This document shows positions 27,207 through 35,431 of a stretch of 64,000 nt of DNA, one piece after another; position 1 is the first letter of the stretch, and every line of letters begins with the position of its first letter. The position numbers and the translations under genes were made by a program. The stretch is from contig NZ_CP071249.1 in NCBI RefSeq assembly GCF_024499055.1, positions 1,403,001 through 1,467,000 of the forward strand. The letters run 5' to 3'. The notes under the pieces are model-generated. The model saw only the letters and a program-made list of their open reading frames with translations. It did no database searches and was not told where the DNA came from. This DNA is from Turicibacter bilis (GTDB lineage Bacteria; Bacillota_I; Bacilli_A; MOL361; Turicibacteraceae).

Positions 27207-28253
27207 TTAACGATTAACAATACGGTTCCATTGATCAACCCAGTTATTTAATAATGGATTAACAAATGAATAGTTGATCACTTTAGCATTGTCAGCTACT
27301 TCACCATAAGTTTTATTTTGTGCTGTTTCTTCATCTAAAACAACATCTTTGTTAGTTGGTGCTTCATTTAAGCTAACTGCTGTTGCACTTTGTAATTCTT
27401 GGCTTAAACGCCAGTTTACATATTCGTAAGCTAACTCTTTATTTTGAGAATTTTTATTAATATCAATCGTATTGAAGTTTACGTAAGTTCCTGATGCTGG
27501 TACGACGAATTTAACATTTGGTTGTGCTTGCTCAATTGTAGGGATTCCGAAATCTCCAACAACCGCTACTGCAATTTCACCTGATGCAAACATATTTGCT
27601 AAATCACTTGATTTAGAATAAGTTTTAACAATGTTTGGCTTTAACTCTTCTAATGCTTTGAATGCAGCTTCACCTTGATCGGCTTCAATATCTCCACCTA
27701 CAACATCATTTGCTACATAAACCATTGCTGGTCCAAACGTTGTTGAGATATCCGGGATTGAGATTTTTCCTTGTAATTCTTCATTCCATAAATCTGACCA
27801 ATCGTTGATTTCAAATCCAACAGCTTCCGGATTGTAGATAATTCCAATACTGTTTACTGTATAAGCGGCACCAAAACCGTTCTCAGCTAATTCAGCTGCT
27901 GGTTCAATTAACTGACTAGCATTTGGAATTTTTGAATAATCTAATTTTTCAAATAATCCCGCTTCATATCCATTTGCTGCAGTTGCTTGTGATAATTCAA
28001 TGATGTCAACTGTAGAGTTTGGATTGTTAGCTAATTTTGTATAACGATCGTTTGTGCCACCTGTATCTAAAACTAATTCAACATCATATTTTTCTTCAAA
28101 TGGAATTTTAACTTCTTGTTCCCATACATCTTGACTTAATCCCCAAGTTGAAACGACTAATTGTTGTTTCCCTGAATCTTCCGTTGCTGAACATCCTGTT
28201 ACAAGTGTTAATGCCATTGCAGCACCTAATGCTAATTTCCATGTCTTCTTCAT
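27207..28253 (-). CDS. ABC transporter substrate-binding lipoprotein (PotD/spermidine-iron type)
   Basis: A 348-residue type II periplasmic-fold binding protein. The N-terminus MKKTWKLALGAAMALTLVTGC is a lipoprotein signal ending in the lipobox LVTGC, so it is anchored outside the membrane. The body (VVSTWGLSQDVWEQEV, VNSIGIIYNPE, WSDLWNEELQGKISIPD) matches the PotD/Fe-binding cluster. I start at ATG 28253, 10 nt after GGAG; the upstream ATG at 28262 is too close to it. It completes the four-gene transporter above. The ligand is inferred, from riboswitch and deaminases, to be a purine-related compound rather than a polyamine. Confidence 0.85.
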   Translation of the reverse strand: MKKTWKLALGAAMALTLVTGCSATEDSGKQQLVVSTWGLSQDVWEQEVKIPFEEKYDVELVLDTGGTNDRYTKLANNPNSTVDIIELSQATAANGYEAGLFEKLDYSKIPNASQLIEPAAELAENGFGAAYTVNSIGIIYNPEAVGFEINDWSDLWNEELQGKISIPDISTTFGPAMVYVANDVVGGDIEADQGEAAFKALEELKPNIVKTYSKSSDLANMFASGEIAVAVVGDFGIPTIEQAQPNVKFVVPASGTYVNFNTIDINKNSQNKELAYEYVNWRLSQELQSATAVSLNEAPTNKDVVLDEETAQNKTYGEVADNAKVINYSFVNPLLNNWVDQWNRIVNR

Positions 28254-28278
28254 ACTTCTCATTCTCCTTTATACTTGC

Positions 28279-29307
28279 TTAAACTAAAACGATTTTGTTT
28301 GCTGGAAGATGTACTGTTAATTCATCATTAATCTCATATACATCTGCTCCATCATGATTTACAACAATTTTCCCTAACTTTGTTTCAACTTCATACTGAT
28401 AACTCTTACCTAGGAATGTGCGAACTTGAACCTTTCCACTCACACAGTTTTCCTTTGCTTCTTTAACAATCTCAATATCGTCTGGGCGAATTGTTCCAAT
28501 TGTCGCTTCCGTTTCTGGTAATTCTGTTACCGTAAATGCTAAGTCCTCACTTAAGAATGTGTTTCCTTCTTTATGCTTCATTGGAATAAAGTTTTCAAAT
28601 CCGATAAAACGAGCAACGAACTCAGTTTTTGGTCTAGCATAAATATTCTCAGGTGTATCGTATTGCTCAATAACCCCTTTATTCATAACAGCTACACGGT
28701 CTGAAATAGCGAAACATTCTTCTTGATCATGAGTAACAAAGACAGTTGTAATTCCCAATGCTTTTTGAATTCGTTTAATTTCAACACGCATTTGAATACG
28801 AAGTTTTGCATCTAAGTTACTTAATGGTTCATCAAGTAATAACAATTTAGGTTCGATGACTAAAGCACGTGCTAATGCAACACGTTGACGTTGACCACCT
28901 GATAATTGTTTTGGTAAACGATCTTTATACTCTAATAATCCACAGACTTCTAACATATGATCGACTTTTTCCTCGATTTGTTTTTTGTCCATTTTACGTA
29001 GCTTTAATCCAAAAGCGACGTTGTCTTTTACAGTTAAATGTGGGAATAAAGCATAGCTTTGAAAAACTAACCCAAAGTTACGTTTATGAACTGGAATCTT
29101 AGTAAAGTTATCACCATCAACTAAGAAGTCCCCATCTGCTATATCAATAAAACCTGCAATCACGCGTAAAGTGGTTGTCTTACCACATCCACTTGGACCA
29201 AGTAATGACACTAACTCACCTTCACGCATCTGTAAATTTAAACCTTTTAAAATATCATTTTTTCCATCATAAGTTACACGAATATCATTTAATTCTACGA
29301 ATGCCAT
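28279..29307 (-). CDS. ABC transporter ATP-binding protein (PotA type)
   Basis: A 342-residue ATPase: Walker A GPSGCGKT (37-44), Q-loop FQSYALFPH, signature LSGGQRQRVALARAL, Walker B LLLLDEPLSNLDAKLR and H-loop VTHDQEECF. A C-terminal TOBE domain (about 260-342) is present, as in PotA/FbpC-type import ATPases. It energises uptake through the two permeases encoded just upstream on the same strand. Spacing to its neighbours is 11 and 25 nt. Confidence 0.9.
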   Translation of the reverse strand: MAFVELNDIRVTYDGKNDILKGLNLQMREGELVSLLGPSGCGKTTTLRVIAGFIDIADGDFLVDGDNFTKIPVHKRNFGLVFQSYALFPHLTVKDNVAFGLKLRKMDKKQIEEKVDHMLEVCGLLEYKDRLPKQLSGGQRQRVALARALVIEPKLLLLDEPLSNLDAKLRIQMRVEIKRIQKALGITTVFVTHDQEECFAISDRVAVMNKGVIEQYDTPENIYARPKTEFVARFIGFENFIPMKHKEGNTFLSEDLAFTVTELPETEATIGTIRPDDIEIVKEAKENCVSGKVQVRTFLGKSYQYEVETKLGKIVVNHDGADVYEINDELTVHLPANKIVLV

Positions 29308-29318
29308 GGTGTATCCTC

Positions 29319-30110
29319 CTATTTTGCTAATGAATTAATTCCAAGTGTTTTTTCCACGATAAACATGATTACAATTGTTGCCACCATTAATAAGACCGAA
29401 ACAGCTGACACCGTTGGATCATAATAATACTCAATATAATTCATTAACGCCGTTGGTAACGTTGTCACCCCTGGACCTGTTAAGAACATTGAAACCGGAA
29501 TATTATTAAATGAATTAATGAATGCTAACAAGAAACTTGAAATAATTCCGCTAGAGATGTTTGGTAAAACAATCTTAAAGAATGTCTGAATTTTATTACA
29601 TCCTAAACTCCATGCTACTTCTTCAATTGAGAAATCAAATTGCTCAAGTGAAGCGCCAACAATACGAATAATATAAGGCAATACAACTAAGAAGTGTCCT
29701 AATAATAATCCTTGGAAGACTGGAATTTGTAATTTAATTACAAGGAATTGGAATAAAGCATATCCGATTACAATCCCAGGAACAATTGTTGGGGATAAGA
29801 AGAAACTTTTTAATAATTTCTTCCCTGTAACTGAGTAACGTGACATTCCATAAGCTGCTGGAATCCCAATGACTAACGCAATTAAAGTTGATATAAATGC
29901 TAATTTAAAACTTAAATAGAAAGAATCTATAAATGTTTTTGACGTTAATGCTTTAACAAACCAGTCAAAGGTGAACCCTTTAATTGGGAATGAAATGGTA
30001 TTCTCTGTCCCAAACGCAGTTACAGTAATAATAACTAATGGGAAGAATAAAAAAGCAAAAACGAACATTGAAATGAATGTTAACATTTTATGTTTACGCA
30101 TCAAGTTCAC
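29319..30110 (-). CDS. ABC transporter permease (PotC type)
   Basis: A 263-residue permease with six membrane segments. The BPD_transp_1 EAA loop is IEEVAWSLGCNKIQTFFKIVLPN. It overlaps the 3' end of the partner permease gene by 17 nt, indicating translational coupling and 1:1 production. It belongs to the spermidine/putrescine-like group; the substrate is discussed at the riboswitch. Confidence 0.88.
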   Translation of the reverse strand: MNLMRKHKMLTFISMFVFAFLFFPLVIITVTAFGTENTISFPIKGFTFDWFVKALTSKTFIDSFYLSFKLAFISTLIALVIGIPAAYGMSRYSVTGKKLLKSFFLSPTIVPGIVIGYALFQFLVIKLQIPVFQGLLLGHFLVVLPYIIRIVGASLEQFDFSIEEVAWSLGCNKIQTFFKIVLPNISSGIISSFLLAFINSFNNIPVSMFLTGPGVTTLPTALMNYIEYYYDPTVSAVSVLLMVATIVIMFIVEKTLGINSLAK

Positions 30111-30927
30111 CTCGCTTATCTACTTTGGCTGCTACGAAGTTTAATCCCTTCATAACGATTAATGTTGTCACAATCATGATGGCTGCGATAACACTTGCTC
30201 CCGTCCAATCATTTAATGTCATTGAACGTTGATAGATTAAAGTTGGTAAAACTAATGCTTTGTTTCCACCTAAAAGCTGTGGAGTTGTGTATGCTGTTAA
30301 AGATCCTGTAAACACAAGAACTGCCCCCGTAATCATTCCTGGAACACTCATCGGTAACACAACTTTCATAAAGGCGGTTATTCGATTAGCTCCTAAACTC
30401 TCCGCGGCTTCCATCATATCGTTATCGATATTATCCATAACCCCAACTAATGTAATAATCATAATTGGTAGGAATAAATAGATGGTTCCGACTAAGACAG
30501 CAAATTCGGTATACAACATACTTAATGGTTGTTCAATTAACCCCATGCTCATTAATGCATTGTTGATAATCCCGTTTTTACCTAAGATATTAATCCAAGC
30601 AAAACTACGAACAACTGAATTCGTTAATAATGGGAAAATCGAAATAGCAATTAATAAACCTTTCCATTTTGTTGAACAACGTGAAATAAAATAGGCGGTC
30701 GGTACTCCAAATACTGTACACACCAAGGTAGCAATCAAGGAGATTTTCAGCGTACGATAGAAAATCTCTAAATAATATTCATCCTTAAAAAATGCGATAT
30801 ATTGATTTAGAGAAAATCCATTATCAAAAATTGTTGGCCACAATGTTGAACATAATGGCAACATTAAAAATAATAGTAATAGTACAAATCCTGGAACCAT
30901 TAATATATAAGCTGAATTTTTCTTCAT
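30094..30927 (-). CDS. ABC transporter permease (PotB type), first gene of the operon
   Basis: A 277-residue permease with six membrane segments. The EAA loop is MMEAAESLGANRITAFMKVV, followed by LPMSVPG. AAGGAGG lies 8 nt before the ATG. It is the first gene after the guanine-class riboswitch at 30972-31042; a hairpin GATAGA/TCTATC (about 30944-30970) separates the aptamer from the ribosome site and could be part of the switch. Confidence 0.88.
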   Translation of the reverse strand: MKKNSAYILMVPGFVLLLLFLMLPLCSTLWPTIFDNGFSLNQYIAFFKDEYYLEIFYRTLKISLIATLVCTVFGVPTAYFISRCSTKWKGLLIAISIFPLLTNSVVRSFAWINILGKNGIINNALMSMGLIEQPLSMLYTEFAVLVGTIYLFLPIMIITLVGVMDNIDNDMMEAAESLGANRITAFMKVVLPMSVPGMITGAVLVFTGSLTAYTTPQLLGGNKALVLPTLIYQRSMTLNDWTGASVIAAIMIVTTLIVMKGLNFVAAKVDKRGELDA

Positions 30928-30971
30928 GTAGTTACCTCCTTGCGATAGAGCGAATGATCTCTGTTCTATCT

Positions 30972-31042
30972 CTTCTCATAGTCCGATTTTTTACGGAAAT
31001 CGGGTAGAAACTTACGCACCATATTTGCGTTATATATGAAAA
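30972..31042 (-). ncRNA. purine riboswitch, guanine/hypoxanthine class
   Basis: Read on the - strand: P1 TTTTCATA pairs with TATGAGAA; P2 is ACGCA/TGCGT with loop AATATGG; the J2/3 core is AAGTTTCTACC; P3 is CCGATT/AATCGG with loop TCCGTAAA. The loop GG and CC can form the L2-L3 kissing pairs. All match the xpt-type aptamer. The specificity base, in GACTATG, is C (complement of position 30981), which pairs with guanine or hypoxanthine; adenine switches have U here. It sits 45 bases before the transporter operon. There is no T run after it, so control of translation through the ribosome site is more likely than termination. Confidence 0.93.
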
Positions 31043-31062
31043 TAACCTTGATAACTACCGTC

Positions 31063-31068
31063 ATTATA
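31063..31068 (-). promoter_or_regulatory. -10 box of the riboswitch-operon promoter
   Basis: TATAAT on the - strand, about 20 bases before the P1 helix of the aptamer. The -35 is weak (TGCAAA, 17 bp upstream). Confidence 0.5.
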
Positions 31069-31185
31069 TCAAATTTTTATACATTTTTGCAGCATTTATG
31101 TAAAAATTTGTAGATATATGTATTAAAAATCCATTTCGTTAAATAAAAAACACACCTTTGTGAAAAGTAAATTCGGCATTTTCAA

Positions 31186-31222
31186 AAAGAAAAAGGCATT
31201 GAACCCTAAGATTCAATACCTT
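31186..31222 (-). terminator. terminator of the candidate structured RNA
   Basis: On the - strand AAGGTATTGAA (31222-31212) pairs with TTCAATGCCTT (31203-31193), followed by TTTTCTTTTT. Confidence 0.8.
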
Positions 31223-31440
31223 GATTAATAACTTTTAAACTTCTTAAATATCGTGTTACCTGCGCTAAGCAAATCGTCAAAGACGATACCTTAGCTTTCC
31301 TCAACTGGGTCACATAGCGATTGTCTATGACAATCTTATCTATAATTGCTAGGGTAATTTATTTGTACTTTGTATTCACCCCATTAATTGAGGAAACCAG
31401 CTACGCAGGGTGGTCCTCGTTCATATATCCCTAAAATATA
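31190..31440 (-). ncRNA. candidate structured RNA of unknown class
   Basis: The 31250-31410 segment folds extensively: CCTGCG (31259-31264) with CGCAGG (31404-31409); GCTAAG (31264-31269) with CTTAGC (31290-31295) capped by ATCGTC/GACGAT; TTTCCTCAA (31296-31304) with TTGAGGAAA (31388-31396); inside that, GATTGTC/GACAATC (31319-31335) and GGGT/ACCC (31352-31355, 31378-31381). A clean terminator on the - strand follows at 31186-31222, so the RNA is probably made leftward. It has no evident ORF. It does not match RNase P, tmRNA, SRP, 6S or common riboswitches that I can recall. Confidence 0.5.
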
Positions 31441-31702
31441 ATAAATTTGATTTCTTTATTTTCTCTCTCCCCTACTTAAAAATACCATTCAATGTTATTA
31501 ACTAGTCATCTATTTTAAAATGAGAAATCTAATGAGACATATTTATACCGTTGAAATGAAAAAAGTATTTAATATAATTTGATCTACAACTATCAATCAA
31601 CAACCTTGATATTCTCCCACCACAGGTAAGATAGCTAAAAGCTTTGCTACTTAACTTTAGAGCTACACTAAATCAGTATTTAAATTTAGCTAAATTATAA
31701 TA

Positions 31703-31752
31703 GAAAAAGCCTTAGATGAGAAGTCAAATGACTTCCAATCTAAGGCTTTGTT
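31703..31752 (-). terminator. terminator of the YidE-type transporter gene
   Basis: AAAGCCTTAGAT and ATCTAAGGCTTTTT form a 9-11 bp stem, with an inner GAAGTCA/TGACTTC pairing. On the - strand it ends in TTTTTCTATT. Confidence 0.85.
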
Positions 31753-31758
31753 ATTATG

Positions 31759-33438
31759 TTAAGAGAAAAACATCACGATTAATGATCCCCAAACGGTTAA
31801 TAAAATATTTCCTACTGTATATGGGATTGTGTATCCTAGAACAGGCGCATTACTTTTTGCTTTTTCACAAAGTCCACCGACAGCAGCTGTTGTTGTTAAA
31901 GCCCCAGCTGTTGCCCCTAATATAACGGGAGCTGAAAATTTAAATACATACTTGCCAAGGAAAATTCCTGAGAAAGTGGAAATAGCTGTTACCATCATTC
32001 CAGCTAAGAAGAAACTCAATCCCGAACTTTGTAATCCATCCACAAATCCTGGTCCTGCATTAATTCCAACCACTGCAACAAAGGCAGCTAAACCAACGTT
32101 ACTTAAGAACCAAGTGGCACCCGATGGGATACGGCCAATCGTTGGACGACGGGAATGAAGGTATCCAAAGATTAGTCCCATAATCAACGCTCCACCACTT
32201 GTTGATAACGTAATACCAATCTTACCAATCATTAAAGATGGAACACCGATTAATCCACCGAATAAAATTCCAAGACCAACAAACGTCATATCTGTTTCAT
32301 CTGATTGACGAACAGGCTTCCCGATACGAGAAACTAATCCTTCAACATCATCAACAGGTCCTGCTAACGTTAAGACATCATGTTTATCAAGCTTCGTCTC
32401 TAGCGTATAAGCAACCTCTTCACCTGCACGCTTAAGTTTAGAAATAATAACTCCTCGTGTTAAATCATTGTCTTGGATTTCTTGAATAGATCTTCCGATA
32501 ATCGCTTGATTTTTCACACATACATCTAACGATTCTGTTCTAAAATTAACTAATTGATGATCATAAATTTCTTCTCCTAAATCAAGAAATTTAATGTGTT
32601 GTACATCCTTCTCTTTAAACGCGATCGCAAGACAATCATTTGTATGAATAAGAGTGCTTGTATTAGCTTTAAACACCTGATTATCACGTTTAATCTTAAC
32701 AATAAAGCATCGAATATTTTTTTGTGATAACTGTGCTTCAATCTCAGAAACAGTTTTCCCTGCATATTCATCATTGACTTTATACATACGATATAAAACA
32801 TCACTTGCATGTGAACTAACGAACTCATCTTCAAATGATTCTTTCGCTTGTTGATCTAGTTCTAAACATTCTTTTTCTAAATCAACACCTAAAATCTTTG
32901 GTCCGAATGTCGTTAAAATAAAGGTACATCCAAGCGTCCCAAAAATATAAGTAACAGCATATCCAACTGGCACAAAGTCCATCATCTGTTTTTGATTTGA
33001 AATATCCATCTTAGAAATAGCATCTTGGGCCACGCCAATAACAGAAGATTGCGTTAAAGCACCAGCTGCAAGTCCTCCAGCTTGTCCTGCATTGAACCCC
33101 ATCATTTTCCCAACAAGGATGGCTGAAATTAAACCTATCACACAAACGATAACAGCAAAAATCATCTGTGGAATTCCTTCTTTTTTCAATCCCTTAAAGA
33201 ATTGAGGACCTGCATTATATCCTAATGCAAATAAAAATAATAAGAAGAAAACAGCTTTAACCGTATTATCGACTGTAATTCCTAACTGACCGACTAATAC
33301 ACCTGTTACTAATACACCCGGTACTGTTCCAATCTTAAATGAACCTATTTGAATCTTTCCAATCGCATATCCGATGGCTAGTGTTAAAAATAATGCTAGC
33401 TCTGGATATGATTGAAGGATTTCAACTAACCATGACAT
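31759..33438 (-). CDS. YidE/AspT-type transporter with two RCK_C domains
   Basis: A 559-residue protein of the AAE (aspartate-alanine exchanger) family. Two five-helix Asp-Al_Ex domains (about 10-170 and 380-559) flank two TrkA_C (RCK_C) domains near 205-285 and 290-370. Conserved stretches include FLFALGYNAGPQFFKGL and GLAAFVAVVGINAGPGFV. It should exchange or transport small acids; the substrate is unknown. I start at ATG 33438, 6 nt after GAGGTG. A sigma-A promoter lies at 33646-33673 and a 35-codon leader ORF (33479-33586) sits between. Confidence 0.88.
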   Translation of the reverse strand: MSWLVEILQSYPELALFLTLAIGYAIGKIQIGSFKIGTVPGVLVTGVLVGQLGITVDNTVKAVFFLLFLFALGYNAGPQFFKGLKKEGIPQMIFAVIVCVIGLISAILVGKMMGFNAGQAGGLAAGALTQSSVIGVAQDAISKMDISNQKQMMDFVPVGYAVTYIFGTLGCTFILTTFGPKILGVDLEKECLELDQQAKESFEDEFVSSHASDVLYRMYKVNDEYAGKTVSEIEAQLSQKNIRCFIVKIKRDNQVFKANTSTLIHTNDCLAIAFKEKDVQHIKFLDLGEEIYDHQLVNFRTESLDVCVKNQAIIGRSIQEIQDNDLTRGVIISKLKRAGEEVAYTLETKLDKHDVLTLAGPVDDVEGLVSRIGKPVRQSDETDMTFVGLGILFGGLIGVPSLMIGKIGITLSTSGGALIMGLIFGYLHSRRPTIGRIPSGATWFLSNVGLAAFVAVVGINAGPGFVDGLQSSGLSFFLAGMMVTAISTFSGIFLGKYVFKFSAPVILGATAGALTTTAAVGGLCEKAKSNAPVLGYTIPYTVGNILLTVWGSLIVMFFS

Positions 33439-33478
33439 CTCTTTCACCTCATTTTAAAATATTGAAAGCAATCACTAT

Positions 33479-33586
33479 TTAAATTGCTTTCCTCTTAATA
33501 CTCATCATGCGATTTTTCCTCGTTGATTGACCATTTCTGTTGCTTTTTAAATCTACACATGGTAGTACAAAAATGAGGTACTTCAT
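33479..33586 (-). CDS. leader ORF in front of the YidE-type transporter
   Basis: A 35-residue ORF, MKYLIFVLPCVDLKSNRNGQ followed by a basic tail, with a good ribosome site (GAGAGGATAA before the ATG at 33586). It lies inside the mRNA leader, 60 bases after the predicted transcription start and 40 bases before the transporter start. It could be a regulatory upstream ORF or a chance frame; no family is recognised. Confidence 0.35.
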   Translation of the reverse strand: MKYLIFVLPCVDLKSNRNGQSTRKNRMMSIKRKAI

Positions 33587-33645
33587 TTATCCTCTCGAGT
33601 CAAATTCTCACGTTTTGTCGAAAAATCATTTATTGTGCCGAGTCT

Positions 33646-33673
33646 ATTATAATAGCATTTTCATCAATGTCAA
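33646..33673 (-). promoter_or_regulatory. sigma-A promoter of the YidE-type transporter
   Basis: On the - strand TTGACA (33673-33668) and TATAAT (33651-33646), both consensus, with a 16-bp spacer. The 5' leader would be about 200 nt. Confidence 0.8.
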
Positions 33674-33716
33674 GAAACAAGTTGTAAATTAATGTATAAA
33701 AACATTAAATATACCA

Positions 33717-33751
33717 TAAAAGGAGCTTTCAATTCTGAAAGCTCCTTTATA
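33717..33751. terminator. terminator of the glycerophosphodiesterase gene
   Basis: AAAGGAGCTTTC (33718-33730 region) pairs with GAAAGCTCCTTT (33737-33748). Read on the - strand it lies just after the stop codon at 33758. Confidence 0.8.
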
Positions 33752-33757
33752 GCTTGA

Positions 33758-35329
33758 CTACATATATTCTATTTTAATACGGACGTCTCGGAGCATGAAA
33801 TGGGAGTTACTCATATTCCAGGATCCTATCAGGACATTATAATAGTCTTTATTCCCACTCACTTGATTCATCACGATAAACTGGCAATCAACATATCCCC
33901 AATCATTAATAGCCTTTGTTTTAATACTTCGCTCGATCGTCGAAGCCTCATCCATCTCAATATATTCAAGTCCTGCTCGAACTTCATCCCCTGAAATATT
34001 TCGATAGAAAAACGAGACACTCACAACATCCCCAGCATTTAATGCTGGCAACTTAATTTGTAACATCTTCTTAGCTTCATGATTTCCCCGAATCTCTAAA
34101 ATACTCCCCGTCTCTCTCCACATCCATTCATTTTCATCTTGATTATCAATGGATGAATGAAGACACGTCACATAATTTACACGATGATCAAATAAATAAC
34201 TTTTTACTTTTCCGCTACTTTGTAACGCTTGATTATAAAGCAACACATTCGTACTAATGCAATCAACACCCATATCCACTAAGTTTTGCATCTCTTCCCC
34301 ATGATCAACCGTCCAAGTATTCACGAGTACTCCCTTACTATGTGCATAATCGACCATTTCTTTTGAAACTTGCTTTTTATAACAGTCAATATCCATGTCA
34401 TATCTCGCACAATAATCAATATTTTCTATGGTCATCTCTGCTAACCACTGAATATTTACTTGATGATTTAATTTTCGAACCTCTGTCACAATCTCTTTTG
34501 AAAAAGAAATAATCACCACATATTGAAGGCTTCCCCACTGAGCAACAACCTCTAACAATCGAGCCACACTCTTCGGTTCAATTTCTTTTATCTCAATCAC
34601 CGGTACTAATCCCCATTTTTTACAGACTGCTAAATACTCCTCAAGCGTTGGAATCCTTAGATGAGGATACTTTTTCACCTGATTCCCACCATTTATAATA
34701 AGTTCTTTTAACTCATCCAATGAATAATGTTCCGGTTTTCCACTTCCATTTGTCATTCGTTCTAATGTGTCATCATGCAGTAACACAAACTCCCCATCTT
34801 TTGTTTCATGAATATCACATTCCGCCCCATAGTAACCATATTTCCCTGCTAACTCATAAGCTAGCAACGTATTTTCTGGTGCTAATGAACTTAGACCTCG
34901 ATGTGCAATCATTCTTATCTTTGGTGATAACGTCGATTTCTTCACATCAGTCGCTCTCATCTCTTGATCACCTAGCGCCAATGGATGGGGAACAACCAAG
35001 TAAAAAGAAGCTGTGCCTAAACACTCCTCGTCAGGCCCATACACCATTATTTCACATGGTATACGTACATCAAAATCACTTAAATAATTAGTTAAATTTA
35101 AAGACACACTTCCTACTTTATTTGAAACAACTTCACATCTATTAAAAACACTTTTCCCATTCGTCTGATTCGCACAAACATTAACTCGGTATCCTGATAA
35201 ATCTAGTACTTCTTCTTCTTCTTCACTAAACAATTTAACTTCAACCTGACTTCCGTACTCATCATATCGTATCCGACAAATCGTTTTTTTACTTTCGTTT
35301 AACTTTAAGCGAACATACTTCTTATACAT
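33758..35329 (-). CDS. multidomain glycerophosphodiester phosphodiesterase
   Basis: A 523-residue protein. The central part (about 137-370) is a GDPD TIM barrel: MIAHRGLSSLAPENT holds the first catalytic residues, AECDIHETKDGEFVLLHD the metal-binding Glu/Asp and second histidine, and VIEIK a further acid. An N-terminal beta-rich domain (about 1-120) and a C-terminal beta-rich domain (about 385-523) are unusual additions, perhaps carbohydrate- or surface-binding. No signal peptide is present. It should cleave glycerophosphodiesters to glycerol-3-phosphate and an alcohol. I start at ATG 35329, 6 nt after GGGGTG, not at the longer frame to 35368. Confidence 0.83.
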   Translation of the reverse strand: MYKKYVRLKLNESKKTICRIRYDEYGSQVEVKLFSEEEEEVLDLSGYRVNVCANQTNGKSVFNRCEVVSNKVGSVSLNLTNYLSDFDVRIPCEIMVYGPDEECLGTASFYLVVPHPLALGDQEMRATDVKKSTLSPKIRMIAHRGLSSLAPENTLLAYELAGKYGYYGAECDIHETKDGEFVLLHDDTLERMTNGSGKPEHYSLDELKELIINGGNQVKKYPHLRIPTLEEYLAVCKKWGLVPVIEIKEIEPKSVARLLEVVAQWGSLQYVVIISFSKEIVTEVRKLNHQVNIQWLAEMTIENIDYCARYDMDIDCYKKQVSKEMVDYAHSKGVLVNTWTVDHGEEMQNLVDMGVDCISTNVLLYNQALQSSGKVKSYLFDHRVNYVTCLHSSIDNQDENEWMWRETGSILEIRGNHEAKKMLQIKLPALNAGDVVSVSFFYRNISGDEVRAGLEYIEMDEASTIERSIKTKAINDWGYVDCQFIVMNQVSGNKDYYNVLIGSWNMSNSHFMLRDVRIKIEYM

Positions 35330-35392
35330 CCTCTTCACCCCAGTCTGTATATTCTCTAAATTATACAAAATTCATGGCCCATATATGCAAAA

Positions 35393-35426
35393 AAACTCCA
35401 TTAGACCTGTCTAGTTAATGGAGCAC
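35393..35426 (-). terminator. terminator of the Rrf2 regulator gene
   Basis: CTCCATTA (35396-35403) pairs with TAATGGAG (35416-35423), with A and T runs on the two sides; it lies directly after the stop codon at 35432. Confidence 0.75.
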
Positions 35427-35431
35427 TTTTT

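Noticed and set aside
24178-30927. Operon as a plain spermidine/putrescine transport system
   Set aside because: The guanine-class aptamer and two deaminase genes in the same transcript make a purine substrate more likely, although the transporter proteins alone would suggest polyamines.
31404-31432. Plus-strand AGGGTGG...CCCT resembling a T-box antiterminator
   Set aside because: There is no aminoacyl-tRNA synthetase or amino-acid gene downstream on the + strand, the conserved ACCGCG part is missing, and the clear terminator lies on the other strand.
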